Notes: generated by a model from the sequence alone, not told the origin. A DNA stretch of 64,000 nucleotides from Fidelibacterota bacterium (GCA_018650445.1 JABIFX010000208.1:1-64000); one strand, 5' to 3'. Shown: positions 17,482-27,116, counted from the first letter of the stretch. Numbers and translations are program-made.

Positions 17482-19707
17482 CTATTTTCCCAGAATGGTA
17501 TTTAGTGTAGAGCTTGGGCGCATAGCTTGACTTGTCTTGTCATAATCAGGTAGATAATACCCGCCAAGATCTACGGCTTCACCCTGGGCAGAGAGTAATT
17601 CTTGTGCTATTACAGCCTCATTATCAGCTAGCTCTGCGGAGAGCTCGGCAAACCGGACTTTTAACTCAGCATCTTTGTCTTGAGCCGCCAGAGCTCTTGC
17701 CCAATATAGCGCCAGATAAAAAGTGCTGCCACGGTTGTCCAGTTCGTTCACCTTCCGAGAAGGTGACTTGGCATTTTCAAGATAGGTGCTGATGGCTTTA
17801 TCTAAAGTTTTAGCGAGAATCGCGGCCTTGGTGTTTCCGCTGGTTCTGGCTACCTGTTCAAAAGATGGAACAAGAGCACAGTATTCACCCAGGGAATCCC
17901 AACGCAAATGACCCTCTTGCAGGAACTGCTGGACATGTTTTGGTGCAGAACCACCGGCACCGGTTTCAAACAAACCGCCACCCTTCATCAAAGGAACAAT
18001 GGAAAGCATACGGGCGCTGGTTCCTAACTCAAGAATGGGAAATAAGTCGGTGAGATAATCTCGGAGCACATTGCCCGTTACAGAGATGGTGTCTTCTCCA
18101 CGACGTACTCGCTTGAGAGAGAATTTCATGGCATCAACAGGCTTTAAAATTTGGATATCAAGACCACCAAGATCGTGGTCCTGGAGATACAAATTGACCT
18201 TTTTAATAATTTGAGCATCATGACCACGATTTTCGTCCAGCCAGAAAATCGCAGGTGAACCACTTGCCCTGGCGCGAGTGACGGCCAGCTTCACCCAGTC
18301 CTGTATGGGAGCATCTTTAGCCTGACACATTCTAAAAATATCACCTGTTTCAACATCCTGCTCGAGAAGTGAGCTCCCAGCTGCATCAACCACCCGAATA
18401 ACACCACTACCGGGTGCTTCAAATGTTTTATCATGGGAACCATATTCTTCGGCCTTTTGGGCCATAAGCCCGACGTTTGAAACACTTCCCATTGTGGATG
18501 GATCAAGTTGTCCATTAACCTTACAGTCTTCAATTATTTCATAATACATCGTGGCATAACTGCGATCTGGAATCATGGCAACAGTATCCTGGAGAGCATC
18601 ATCATTATTCCACATTTTGCCACCATCGCGAACCACGTTGGGCATTGAGGCATCAATGATCACATTGTTGGGGACGTGCAGGTTGGTAATCCCCTTACGT
18701 GAATCCACCATAGCAAGAGCGGGTTGCTCTTTATAAACAGCAGCAATATCTGATTCAATCTCAGCCTTTTTATCAACAGGGAGCCGATCAAGCTTTTCTT
18801 CCACATCAGCGAGACCGTTATTAATGTTGGCTCCGATCTGCTTTAGTTCAGCGGTGTATTTATCCAGGGCGTTTCCGTAATAAACAGAGACAGCATGTCC
18901 GAACATGATGGGATCTGAAATCTTCATCATGGTAGCTTTTAAATGAAGCGAAAGTAGAGAACCCTCCTTTTTAGCTTCAGCAATAGTTTGAGCATAAAAA
19001 GCCTTCAAGGCTCTCACGTTCATGACAGCGGTATCGATGACCTCCCCCTTTTGCAGGGTTAAACCACTTTTTAAGGTCATTTTAGCGTCACTCGCATCAG
19101 TAAACTCAATTGAAACAATAGCACTATCATCCATCGTTTTGGATTTTTCTGTTCCGAAAAAATCTTTTTCAGTCATGTGAGCGACCCGAGCCTGGGATCC
19201 ACTCTCCGGCCAAGGTTTCATCATGCGGTGGGGATTGCTCTGGGCAAATCGCTTTACTGAAGCAGCAGCCCGACGGTCAGAGTTACCTTCACGAAGCACA
19301 GGATTTACAGCTGATCCCAACACCCTGGTAAAGCGTAACTGCAATGCTCTCTCGGTATCATTTTTGGGCTCCTCGGGGTAATCGGGAACATTATATCCCT
19401 TTTGCTGGAGTTCCTTGACAGCAGCCTGTAACTGAGGAATAGAAGCGCTGATATTGGGGAGTTTGACAATGTTGGCATCTTGAGATTGGGTGAGTTCACC
19501 CAGTACTGCAAGTGCATCAACCTGTTTTTGCGCTTCAGAAAGATTGTCAGGGAAGAGTGCGATGATGCGACCTGCTAATGAGATGTCGCTGATTTCGATA
19601 TTAATTCCGGTGTTTTTTGTGTAGGCCTGAACCACGGGTAATAGTGCATAGGTGGCCAGGGCTGGCGCTTCATCAATTTTGGTCCAGATAATCTTTGCTG
19701 AGGGCAT
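17482..19707 (-). CDS. icd: Isocitrate dehydrogenase, NADP-dependent, monomeric type
   Basis: Converts isocitrate to 2-oxoglutarate with NADP+ in the TCA cycle. The protein begins [20 protein letters not shown] and contains monomeric IDH landmarks: [51 protein letters not shown] and [12 protein letters not shown] 19707 is preceded by an AAAGGA-type site and gives 741 residues, the usual length. An upstream in-frame ATG at 19767 would add an unrelated 20-residue basic extension and is rejected. It is convergent with nothing and reads toward the permease gene. Confidence 0.96.
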   Translation of the reverse strand: MPSAKIIWTKIDEAPALATYALLPVVQAYTKNTGINIEISDISLAGRIIALFPDNLSEAQKQVDALAVLGELTQSQDANIVKLPNISASIPQLQAAVKELQQKGYNVPDYPEEPKNDTERALQLRFTRVLGSAVNPVLREGNSDRRAAASVKRFAQSNPHRMMKPWPESGSQARVAHMTEKDFFGTEKSKTMDDSAIVSIEFTDASDAKMTLKSGLTLQKGEVIDTAVMNVRALKAFYAQTIAEAKKEGSLLSLHLKATMMKISDPIMFGHAVSVYYGNALDKYTAELKQIGANINNGLADVEEKLDRLPVDKKAEIESDIAAVYKEQPALAMVDSRKGITNLHVPNNVIIDASMPNVVRDGGKMWNNDDALQDTVAMIPDRSYATMYYEIIEDCKVNGQLDPSTMGSVSNVGLMAQKAEEYGSHDKTFEAPGSGVIRVVDAAGSSLLEQDVETGDIFRMCQAKDAPIQDWVKLAVTRARASGSPAIFWLDENRGHDAQIIKKVNLYLQDHDLGGLDIQILKPVDAMKFSLKRVRRGEDTISVTGNVLRDYLTDLFPILELGTSARMLSIVPLMKGGGLFETGAGGSAPKHVQQFLQEGHLRWDSLGEYCALVPSFEQVARTSGNTKAAILAKTLDKAISTYLENAKSPSRKVNELDNRGSTFYLALYWARALAAQDKDAELKVRFAELSAELADNEAVIAQELLSAQGEAVDLGGYYLPDYDKTSQAMRPSSTLNTILGK

Positions 19708-19788
19708 GGTAATCCTTTGCTTGGAGCGTTTCCGCTTGAAACTGTTAAAAAACAAAAAGCTGTGCATGAAAATAAATGGTGAAGACCC

Positions 19789-19859
19789 AATGCAAAATTA
19801 TTTCATTGCATTAAATGATAAAAAGGAACGAAAATTTTTGACCTTTGTGTTTTGTCAAA
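19789..19859. promoter_or_regulatory. Two inverted repeats upstream of icd (divergent promoter region)
   Basis: AATGCAA/TTGCATT (19789-19795 and 19806-19812, 10-base loop) and TTTGAC/GTCAAA (19837-19842 and 19854-19859, 11-base spacer) lie between icd and the next plus-strand gene. Their placement suits operator sites, but no regulator family can be assigned. Confidence 0.3.
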
Positions 19860-19935
19860 GATCAACATGTCCTTAGGTTAAGACGCTCAACAGTATTAAA
19901 TAAATTTTAGTAAACGATGTTAAAAAGGAGAGTTA

Positions 19936-20103
19936 ATGGCCAAGCCAAATTACGCTTTTGCAAAACACCAGAGAGACCTTGCGAAAAAGAAGAAAAAAGA
20001 AGAGAAAAAGAAGCTGAAAGAAGAAGCAAAGCAGCAAAAACTTGACGCAGAAAATCCAGACGCACCTGAAGAAACATCTTCGGAAGAAGCACCAGAGAAC
20101 TAA
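19936..20103 (+). CDS. Small lysine/glutamate-rich protein (55 residues)
   Basis: A short gene with a strong ribosome-binding site (AAAAGGAGAG just upstream of ATG 19936). It encodes MAKPNYAFAKHQRDLAKKKK and then a K/E-rich helix ending in an acidic tail. A MAKPNY.F.K.QR.LAKKKKKEEK-type small protein is widespread in Proteobacteria and other phyla as an uncharacterised family. The charge pattern suggests a single soluble helix, possibly nucleic-acid or ribosome associated. No function is established. Confidence 0.75.
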   Translation: MAKPNYAFAKHQRDLAKKKKKEEKKKLKEEAKQQKLDAENPDAPEETSSEEAPEN

Positions 20104-20116
20104 TCAAAAACCTGTT

Positions 20117-20929
20117 GTGCAAGCACCACAAGTCCTTCCTCAAAAAAACAGTGTTCCGGAGCCACATCAAACCTTTCTTGACCAGTCGGTTCCCCTATTA
20201 AAACATGATCCACGTATCCTCGGCGTGGCCGTGGGTGGCTCATATTTGCTGGGTGAACTGGACGACTTTAGCGATCTTGATCTTGTGGTCTATGTTGACC
20301 CCCAGCACTACAACACTGTCCTGGCCGAACGAAACATTATTGTTGAGAAGTTGGGACCGCTTCTCGAAAGCTTTACGGGAGAGCATGTGGGGGAACCACG
20401 CTTGCTTATTTGTCTTTTTGGATCACCCCTGCTTCACGTCGATTTCAAATTTGTCTCCATGGATGAGATTGAAGATAAGGTTGAGAACCCGGTTGTCTTA
20501 TGGGAACGCGAGGAGGTGATTAGCGGTCAGATCAATTTGGTACCGGCAGAATTTCCCCAGCCAGATCTGGAATGGATCGAAAAGCGGTTTTGGACCTGGG
20601 TGCACTATACTGCCACAAAAATTGGTCGAGGTGAAATATTTGAGGCCATTGAAGCCATTGGTTTTTTACGGGTCAAGGTGCTGGGTCCAATAATATTGAA
20701 GAAAAACGGAGCACGACCGCAAGGTCTTCGAAAACTTGAAAGTCATTTGAATCAGGAAGAATTAACAACACTACGTGCTACCTTGCCCTCCTATGATGCC
20801 CGGGATTGCCTGCGTGCCCTCCGTAAGAGTGTAGCGCTTTATATCTCAATACGAGAATCCCCTGGAAAAAAGAATCTAGAAAAAGAGGTCCATGAATACC
20901 TCAACAAAATTGAAGCGCAATTATGTTGA
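20117..20929 (+). CDS. Nucleotidyltransferase-fold protein
   Basis: Contains the DNA polymerase beta-like nucleotidyltransferase motif GVAVGGSYLLGELDDFSDLDL: the GGS followed by D-x-D (SDLDLVV) coordinates Mg-NTP. A third acidic strand is likely at LLHVDFKFV. The family includes streptomycin/lincosamide-type transferases and many proteins of unknown substrate. The frame is open from 20042 (TTG), which overlaps the preceding small gene; GTG 20117 gives about 22 residues before the conserved QTFLD and is preferred, but it lacks a clear ribosome-binding site. Confidence 0.75.
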   Translation: MQAPQVLPQKNSVPEPHQTFLDQSVPLLKHDPRILGVAVGGSYLLGELDDFSDLDLVVYVDPQHYNTVLAERNIIVEKLGPLLESFTGEHVGEPRLLICLFGSPLLHVDFKFVSMDEIEDKVENPVVLWEREEVISGQINLVPAEFPQPDLEWIEKRFWTWVHYTATKIGRGEIFEAIEAIGFLRVKVLGPIILKKNGARPQGLRKLESHLNQEELTTLRATLPSYDARDCLRALRKSVALYISIRESPGKKNLEKEVHEYLNKIEAQLC

Positions 20930-20958
20930 TTCACCAAACATAAAAAAAGGAATCCATC

Positions 20959-21423
20959 ATGAGTAAAACATCTCGAAGCGTTCTTTTCACGATCACAGTT
21001 CTGTTAAGTGCTGGATTTATTCTGCCTCAATCAGCACAGGCCCATTGTCAGATTCCCTGTGGAATATATGATGATTACGCCAGGCTTCTGTCCATGCTGG
21101 AAGATACAGCCACCATAGAGAAGTCCGTCAATATGATGATTGAGCTAACCGGGAAAATGGATGTTCAATCACAAAACCAGATGGTCCGTTGGGTTATGAA
21201 CAAGGAAGATCACGCCCAGAGGGTCATCGATACAATTAGCGACTATTATTTGACGCAGCGAGTGAAGCCATCCCAAAAAGATTATGGGGAGCGACTGAAA
21301 CACCATCACGCCGTGATTTTGGCTGCCATGAAAGCCAAACAAAACGCTGATTTGGCAACTGTAAAAAAGCTAAAAAAGAGTATAGATCTGTTGGCCAAAT
21401 ATTATCCCGAGCATAAACACTAA
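20959..21423 (+). CDS. sodN: Nickel superoxide dismutase with a Sec-type signal peptide
   Basis: The nickel hook HCQIPCGIYDD is present, matching the NiSOD signature H-C-x-x-P-C-G-x-Y in which His1, Cys2 and Cys6 bind nickel. It dismutates superoxide. The rest is an all-helical domain with MVRWVMNKEDHAQ and ISDYYLTQRVKP, as in NiSOD. In the best-known NiSODs the hook follows a short propeptide; here it follows a 28-residue N-terminus with a basic start, the hydrophobic core VLFTITVLLSAGFIL and PQSAQA just before HC. Signal peptidase cleavage after AQA would expose His1 and place the enzyme outside the cytoplasm. Mature length is about 126. No SodX-like peptidase gene is nearby. Confidence 0.92.
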   Translation: MSKTSRSVLFTITVLLSAGFILPQSAQAHCQIPCGIYDDYARLLSMLEDTATIEKSVNMMIELTGKMDVQSQNQMVRWVMNKEDHAQRVIDTISDYYLTQRVKPSQKDYGERLKHHHAVILAAMKAKQNADLATVKKLKKSIDLLAKYYPEHKH

Positions 21424-21428
21424 GCCTC

Positions 21429-21920
21429 ATGCTGTCTGTCAGACGTATCAGGCAAGGAGAAGGCGAGCTTTATAAAAAACTACGCCTTAAATCACTCCAG
21501 GATTCGCCAGGTGCTTTTGGGTCTACCTATAAATCAGCATTAACACGTAGCCCGGAGAGCTGGACTGAACAGGCCGATGGAGGCAGTCGAGGGCAGAAGC
21601 AGGCAATATTTATTGCGTTTATGGATGATCAACCCGTAGGGTTGGCAGCTCTTTATCGACTTGATTCAGCTCAGGATGTTGGGGAATTAATGCAGGTGTG
21701 GGTATCACCAGAATTCAGAAGACGTGGCGTGGCAGTTGTGTTGACGGACAACATCTTTAGCTGGGCAGCGAATAACAAATTTCGAGCGGTTACCGCCGGA
21801 ATAATGGCTGGAAATACAGAGGCAATGACCTTTTATCAAAAATACGGCTTTATCCCGGAGTCCGATATAATTCTTAATTGTCCAGGGGACGCTGCCGTAT
21901 TTATTAAGGATGTGAGATGA
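21429..21920 (+). CDS. GNAT family N-acetyltransferase
   Basis: 163 residues with an N-terminal VRRIRQGEGELYKKLRLKSL and the FGSTYKSALTRS segment. The acetyl-CoA site is ELMQVWVSPEFRRRGVAVVL, followed by the C-terminal N.EAMTFYQKYGFI. The acceptor is unknown. It starts 5 bases after sodN and its TGA overlaps the next ATG (ATGA), so sodN, this gene and the DUF1456 gene are probably cotranscribed. Confidence 0.88.
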   Translation: MLSVRRIRQGEGELYKKLRLKSLQDSPGAFGSTYKSALTRSPESWTEQADGGSRGQKQAIFIAFMDDQPVGLAALYRLDSAQDVGELMQVWVSPEFRRRGVAVVLTDNIFSWAANNKFRAVTAGIMAGNTEAMTFYQKYGFIPESDIILNCPGDAAVFIKDVR

Positions 21921-22393
21921 CCAAAAATGATATACTGAGAAGAATCCGGTACACCTTTGATTTTAGTGATGATAAGATGATCACGATCTTTGCCCTGGCC
22001 AACCACAAGGTCACCCGTGCAGAAATCAGTGACTGGATGAAAAGAGAAGAAGCCCCCGCCTATAAAATCCTTTATGATGATGAACTGGCTGTCTTTTTGA
22101 ACGGTCTCATTATTGAAAAGCGAGGCAGAAAAGAAGGTCCTGTTCCAAAACCAGAAAAAAAACTCACCAATAATGTGATTTTGAAAAAACTGCAGATCGC
22201 CTTGAATTTGCGATCCGAGGAACTGCTGGATGTTCTGATGCTGGCTGACTTGAAGGTGAGCAAATACGAACTCAGCGCCTTTTTCCGCAAACCGGACCAC
22301 AAGCATTACCGACCACTACGAGATCAGATTCTACGTAATTTTCTCAATGGTGTGCAGATAAAATATCGAAAGACCGATCCGGACAAGGACTAA
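21917..22393 (+). CDS. DUF1456 family protein (YehS-like)
   Basis: 158 residues made of two related repeats of about 70: NDILRRIRYTFDFSDDKMITIF.. and NNVILKKLQIALNLRSEELLDVL... Each is followed by a VTRAEISDWMKRE / VSKYELSAFFRKP helix and an L..FLNG segment. This matches DUF1456 (E. coli YehS, similar length). Function unknown. Coupled by a 4-base overlap to the acetyltransferase gene. Confidence 0.9.
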   Translation: MTKNDILRRIRYTFDFSDDKMITIFALANHKVTRAEISDWMKREEAPAYKILYDDELAVFLNGLIIEKRGRKEGPVPKPEKKLTNNVILKKLQIALNLRSEELLDVLMLADLKVSKYELSAFFRKPDHKHYRPLRDQILRNFLNGVQIKYRKTDPDKD

Positions 22394-22588
22394 CCCCCAC
22401 TGTCATATCGATATATCTCTGTCTACAATTAAGCAGCGCAAGAGTTAGATTTAATACCAAAACACCCGCTACTTTAAGCAGAAACAAATATTTCCAGACG
22501 TAAATTTCTTGCTTGCAATGGATAGTGACCAAAATTATCATCAATGGTCTATGTAGTAAGTATGAGTTTTTTTTTGACTGGGGTGAAC

Positions 22589-23401
22589 ATGCTATTCAAA
22601 CACTTAATAATTATAAGCCTTATCCTGAGCACTTCTGTGTTCTCAGAAGAGATAGAAACACGACCTGAAATTGGTATCGATGATAGCTTTTTGGGGCAAA
22701 AAGTTGATCTGGAGTTGAGCTTTTTTGATGAGAGCGGTCAACCCATCACACTGGCTACGGCCAGCGAAGGTCGCCCCATTATTCTGGCGCTGGTTTATTA
22801 CAACTGCACCTCAATCTGTAATCCTTTTCTCAACGCCATTGTAGATGTGATAAATCAATCTCCCTCTGCATTTCTGCCTGGAGATAAATACAATGTGGTG
22901 GCTGTTAGTTTTGATCCCAACGAGGATCATGAGATCGCAGCTCTCAAAAAACAGTCCTATCTCAACCTGTTCGAGGGAAAAACCAATATACCTGAATCTT
23001 CCTTCAGATTTTTGACGGGGGACTCCACCACCATCCGAATATTAACAGAATCAGTTGGATTCAAATATGCTCCAGATGAAGCTGAGGGCTTTATGCATGC
23101 CTCATCGCTGATCATTTTGTCGCCAAGCGGCATTATCTCCCGCTATATCCGCGGGCTATACTTCCTTCCAGTGGAAGTCATGGTTTCAGTAACAAATGCC
23201 ATGGAGGGCAAGTGGGCACCCACGCTCCGCAAAATCGTAAACTTTTGTTTTGTTGAAGAGCCAGAAGGACGAGGTTACTATTTTAACTTCCTAAAAGTTA
23301 CCGGCGTCTTGATCCTTGCATCAATCATGATAACCATACTGGTTCTATCTGCAGCCTTCCACAAAAAACCAGTCATAGCAAACGAAAATGAGGACAGCTA
23401 A
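22589..23401 (+). CDS. SCO1/SenC family copper chaperone for cytochrome oxidase
   Basis: Thioredoxin-fold protein that delivers copper to the CuA site of oxidase subunit II. It has a signal peptide (MLFKHLIIISLILSTSVFS), the copper/redox motif YYNCTSICNPF (CxxxC), and the conserved downstream His in GFMHASSLII. A C-terminal membrane segment (VTGVLILASIMITILVL) is present, as in longer SCO variants. ATG 22589 fits the signal peptide; in-frame ATGs at 22544 and 22562 would only add residues. It leads the caa3 operon, ending 2 bases before ctaD. Confidence 0.9.
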   Translation: MLFKHLIIISLILSTSVFSEEIETRPEIGIDDSFLGQKVDLELSFFDESGQPITLATASEGRPIILALVYYNCTSICNPFLNAIVDVINQSPSAFLPGDKYNVVAVSFDPNEDHEIAALKKQSYLNLFEGKTNIPESSFRFLTGDSTTIRILTESVGFKYAPDEAEGFMHASSLIILSPSGIISRYIRGLYFLPVEVMVSVTNAMEGKWAPTLRKIVNFCFVEEPEGRGYYFNFLKVTGVLILASIMITILVLSAAFHKKPVIANENEDS

Positions 23402-23403
23402 TT

Positions 23404-25101
23404 ATGGAAACAGCTAACAGTACCAACTACTTGAACAGTCACACCGGTAGTCGGTGGACCAGTGGGTTTATGAGCTGGATAACATCGACGGACCATAAAA
23501 GAATTGGTGTTATGTACGGCCTCACAATGTTCTCTTTTTTCTTTTTGGCGGTATTGATTGGTTTCATAATTAAACTCCAGAAATTTTATCCAGCAGCCAG
23601 TGGTTGGGAGATAATACCAGTAGAGTGGTATGGCTCATTTTTCACACTTCACTCGGTTATTATGATCTTTCTTTTTATTGTTCCAGGTGCACCCGCAGTC
23701 CTCGGTAATTTCTTTCTGCCTCTACAGATCGGAGCCAAGGATGTTGCTTTTCCCCGTGTCAACCTACTCTCGTACTGGCTGTACTTATTTGGTGCAATTA
23801 TGGCAGTTGTGGGAATTCTTTTGGGTGGGGCTGACACGGGATGGACCTTTACACCGCCCTATTCTGTAACCACCAGAACCATTTCCATGTTTGGGACACA
23901 ATTTGATTCTGTTTCCTGGATGTTGACGGCAGCCTTTATTTTGGGCTGGGGAACCATCCTCACAGGAATAAACTTTATCATTACTATTCACAGGATGCGC
24001 ACAAAAGGCATGGGCTATTTTAAAATGCCTCTATTTTCCTGGTCAATCTATGCCGCCTCTTGGATACAGGTGCTGGCGACTCCTGTTGTAGGGATTTCTT
24101 TACTGATGATTGTTCTTGAAAGGATGATGCCTGTTGGGTTTTTTGACCCCAACAAAGGGGGTGACCCGATATTATTTCAACACCTCTTCTGGATATACTC
24201 ACACCCTGCTGTTTATGTGATGATATTGCCCTCAATGGGACTGGTCAGTGAAATTATTCCCACCAACAGCCAGAAACCAATTTTTGGATATAAGAGCATT
24301 GCCATCGCATCTTGCAGTATTGCTGGCGTCGGTTATTTAATTTGGGCTCATCACATGTTCGCCTCAGGAATGTCTGACGTGGCTTCTATTATCTTCTCTT
24401 TTTTGACTTTCTTTGTGGCTATCCCAACTGCTATTAAAGTCTTTAACTGGATAGCGACCCTTTATAAAGCGTCTATTGCTCTGACCCCACCCATGCTGTT
24501 TGCCCTGGGCTTTGTTTTCAATTTTAGTATTGGCGGTCTTACCGGTATGTTCCTGGGATCATTGTCCACGGATATCCATCTCCACGACACTGATTTTATT
24601 GTGGCTCATTTTCACTATACAATGTTTGGAGGAGCGGCTTTTGGAATCATTGGTGGCATCTTCCACTATTTCCCCAAAATGTTTGGTAAAATGTATTCTC
24701 ACAAACTAGCAAATGCGACTTTTGGGTTCATGTTTACTGGTTTCAACGCCCTTTTTATTCCCATGTTTATTCTAGGCTTTTATGGCATGCCCAGACGTTA
24801 TCATACCTATCCGGACATCCCCCTGTTTACCAATCTGCAGCAGGCATCAACCATTGGATCCTGGATCTTGGTTGTGGGTGTCATCCTGATGTTTATCACA
24901 TGGATTCACGGCCTGCTTAAAGGGAAGAAAAGCAGACAGGAAAACCCCTGGAATTCATCAACCCTGGAATGGCAGACGGCTTCACCCCCGACACTCTATA
25001 ATTTTGAAGAAGACCCTGTTGTCACCAGACACCCCTATGACTATGATGCTTTCAGGGCTGAGGTGAAAGCTGGAACGTCTAAAGGAGCAAGAGATGAGTG
25101 A
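23404..25101 (+). CDS. ctaD: Cytochrome c oxidase subunit I (caa3, A2-type)
   Basis: Catalytic heme-copper subunit; 565 residues with twelve expected helices. Ligands are visible: His83 (TLHSVIM), His267 with the crosslinked Tyr271 in YSHPAVY, His316/317 (WAHHMF), and His402/404 (AHFHYTMFGG). The YSHP motif in helix VI marks the A2 subclass of proton-pumping oxidases, which lacks the helix-VI glutamate. The subunit is not fused to subunit III. The end overlaps ctaE by 8 bases. Confidence 0.97.
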   Translation: METANSTNYLNSHTGSRWTSGFMSWITSTDHKRIGVMYGLTMFSFFFLAVLIGFIIKLQKFYPAASGWEIIPVEWYGSFFTLHSVIMIFLFIVPGAPAVLGNFFLPLQIGAKDVAFPRVNLLSYWLYLFGAIMAVVGILLGGADTGWTFTPPYSVTTRTISMFGTQFDSVSWMLTAAFILGWGTILTGINFIITIHRMRTKGMGYFKMPLFSWSIYAASWIQVLATPVVGISLLMIVLERMMPVGFFDPNKGGDPILFQHLFWIYSHPAVYVMILPSMGLVSEIIPTNSQKPIFGYKSIAIASCSIAGVGYLIWAHHMFASGMSDVASIIFSFLTFFVAIPTAIKVFNWIATLYKASIALTPPMLFALGFVFNFSIGGLTGMFLGSLSTDIHLHDTDFIVAHFHYTMFGGAAFGIIGGIFHYFPKMFGKMYSHKLANATFGFMFTGFNALFIPMFILGFYGMPRRYHTYPDIPLFTNLQQASTIGSWILVVGVILMFITWIHGLLKGKKSRQENPWNSSTLEWQTASPPTLYNFEEDPVVTRHPYDYDAFRAEVKAGTSKGARDE

Positions 25102-25759
25102 GCAAGCCGTGACAGTAGAAGCTTTTCACCATCACGATGAAGATGGAACCCGTTTAGGTTTCTGGTTATTTCTTTTTACGGAACTCCTTCTTTTTGGAGC
25201 ATTCTTTATCGTTTATGGTGTGTATAGGTCTGCTCATTTGAACGATTTCAAAATCGCAGCCGAAAGCTTGAACACGGGTATTGGTACTACAAATACGATT
25301 ATCCTCCTGGCCAGCAGCCTGACCATGGTATTATCTTTAAATGCCATCAAGGCTGGTCGGGTCAAACTGGCCAAATCCATGCTTCTAATTACCATGGCCC
25401 TGGGGACTACTTTTTTAATCATTAAGGGGTTTGAGTGGAATGCTAAATTTGCCCACCATCTGTTTTTGCAGACCAGCGCTGCAATTGCTGAAGGTAAGGG
25501 ATCACCACTTTTAACACCAGGACCGGAAATGTTGCCCGATGGACAAGTCCTCTTTTATGGTCTTTACTTTATAATGACAGGTACGCATGCATTGCACATC
25601 ATTATTGGTGCTGTCTGGATGGGAATTGTCTACTTCTGGATTGCCAAAGGTAGCATTAACCCTGACAATGCAGGTGTTCTCGAACGCTGTGGGCTTTATT
25701 GGCACCTGGTTGATGTGATCTGGATTTTCCTCTTTCCACTTTACTATCTGGTAGCATAA
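25094..25759 (+). CDS. ctaE: Cytochrome c oxidase subunit III
   Basis: 221 residues with about five to seven membrane segments. The start TRLGFWLFLFTELLLFGAFF is the typical helix I/II of subunit III. TGTHALHIIIGAVWMGIV and the C-terminal YWHLVDVIWIFLFPLYYL are the strongest family motifs. It stabilises subunit I. The start overlaps ctaD, and ctaF follows after 5 bases. Confidence 0.95.
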   Translation: MSEQAVTVEAFHHHDEDGTRLGFWLFLFTELLLFGAFFIVYGVYRSAHLNDFKIAAESLNTGIGTTNTIILLASSLTMVLSLNAIKAGRVKLAKSMLLITMALGTTFLIIKGFEWNAKFAHHLFLQTSAAIAEGKGSPLLTPGPEMLPDGQVLFYGLYFIMTGTHALHIIIGAVWMGIVYFWIAKGSINPDNAGVLERCGLYWHLVDVIWIFLFPLYYLVA

Positions 25760-25764
25760 GGGGT

Positions 25765-26064
25765 ATGAATATGAATACAAAAGAACAGTCTTTTAATCCT
25801 CGCGGACCCATCATCGTTTTTTCTGCACTCATCTTCCTGACAATTGCCACCGTGTTGTTGTCCGGTCTTGACATCGGTAATACTGGAGCCCTCTTGATCG
25901 CCATGTCAGTTGCAGCCATGAAAGCGGGACTGGTGCTCTATTTCTTTATGCACCTGAATCATGAGCCACTGATATTTAAACTCTTTGTCACTCTGGCTTT
26001 TGTCACCCTGGCAACCCTGTTTTTACTCACCTTTTCAGACTACGCATTCAGGGGGATAGCATGA
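25765..26064 (+). CDS. ctaF: Cytochrome c oxidase subunit IV (prokaryotic type)
   Basis: 99-residue membrane protein with three hydrophobic helices and the family motif AAMKAGLVLYFFMHLNHEP. It is a small accessory subunit of caa3/bo3-type oxidases. The TGA overlaps the ctaC ATG (ATGA). ATG 25765 or the second ATG at 25771 could be the start. Confidence 0.9.
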   Translation: MNMNTKEQSFNPRGPIIVFSALIFLTIATVLLSGLDIGNTGALLIAMSVAAMKAGLVLYFFMHLNHEPLIFKLFVTLAFVTLATLFLLTFSDYAFRGIA

Positions 26065-27008
26065 ATGTAAATTACAATCCAGCCTCCATTTTTGCTCAAG
26101 ATGTAGACTTTGCCTTTTGGTTTATACTGTGGGTTAGCCTGTTCTTCCTGGTCTTTATTACTGGCTTCATAATCTTCAGTATTATTAAGTATAATCGTAA
26201 GAACAATCCGGTTCCATCAAACTTGCACGGCAATACCGCTCTTGAGATTGTTTGGACGATTATCCCCACAATTCTAGTAATGCTGTTCTTTTATTTTGGC
26301 CTTCAGGGTTTTCTAAAGATGAGAAACGTACCTAAAGACGCCATGGAAATTAAGGTGGATGCCGGCATGTGGTGGTGGAAGTTCACCTACCCTAATGGTC
26401 TTGAACAAAATACAGCTCAAGGTCTTACGGTTCCAGCTGACACACCGATTTATCTACCCCTGCATTCAAATGATGTGATCCATTCTTTTTATGTCCCCGC
26501 TTTCCGTGTGAAAATGGATGTGGTCCCAAAGGCGGCTGGAGCAGAAGACAATTACACTTGGTTCGAAGCCAGTCAGATCGGTGATTTCGATCTCTTCTGT
26601 GCAGAATATTGCGGCTTAAATCACGCCCAAATGATTACCAAGGTTCACGTCCTGACCAAGCCGGATTACCAGGCCTGGCTGGATGAACAGTCTGCTGAAC
26701 ACCTGAAAAAACAGGCCGAGAATCCCGGTCAAGCCCTGATAACGTCAAAGGGTTGTTTTGCCTGTCATAGTAGCGATGGCACCAAGCTTATTGGACCATC
26801 ATTTAAGGGTCTTTTCGGTAAAACAGAAATGGTTGTTACCAATGGCGAAGAGCATGAGATCACCGTTGATGAAGCCTATCTAAAAACATCCATTATGGAA
26901 CCGGGTAAGGATATCGTCAAGGGTTACCAGCCCCTGATGCCCCCGTTACCACTGACGCCAGAAGAAGTCATGGCTATTATAGTGCACATAAAGGAGTTGT
27001 CGGAGTGA
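26061..27008 (+). CDS. ctaC: Cytochrome c oxidase subunit II with a fused cytochrome c domain (caa3)
   Basis: 315 residues: two N-terminal membrane helices, a cupredoxin CuA domain, and a C-terminal cytochrome c. CuA ligands are His141 (HSFYVP), Cys180, Cys184, His188 and Met191 (CAEYCGLNHAQM). The heme c site is CFACH at 232-236, with MPPLPLTPEE providing the likely distal Met region. It accepts electrons and passes them to subunit I. It is last in the operon, whereas subunit II usually comes first. Confidence 0.96.
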   Translation: MNVNYNPASIFAQDVDFAFWFILWVSLFFLVFITGFIIFSIIKYNRKNNPVPSNLHGNTALEIVWTIIPTILVMLFFYFGLQGFLKMRNVPKDAMEIKVDAGMWWWKFTYPNGLEQNTAQGLTVPADTPIYLPLHSNDVIHSFYVPAFRVKMDVVPKAAGAEDNYTWFEASQIGDFDLFCAEYCGLNHAQMITKVHVLTKPDYQAWLDEQSAEHLKKQAENPGQALITSKGCFACHSSDGTKLIGPSFKGLFGKTEMVVTNGEEHEITVDEAYLKTSIMEPGKDIVKGYQPLMPPLPLTPEEVMAIIVHIKELSE

Positions 27009-27038
27009 CAACCACAATTGATGCTCTGATCACACCGA

Positions 27039-27054
27039 CATGTTCTAGAACATG
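27039..27054. promoter_or_regulatory. 16-base perfect palindrome between ctaC and ctaB
   Basis: CATGTTCTAGAACATG is a perfect dyad, flanked by CCGAC (27035-27039) and GTCGG (27060-27064), which extend the symmetry with a bulge. No T run follows, so an operator for ctaB is more likely than a terminator. It lies about 65 bases before the first (truncated) ctaB start. Confidence 0.5.
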
Positions 27055-27116
27055 ATATGGTCGGCTTGTCACCCCCAGAGAGTCTCAGGGCGACGGAAAG
27101 AGATTAAACTATATCA

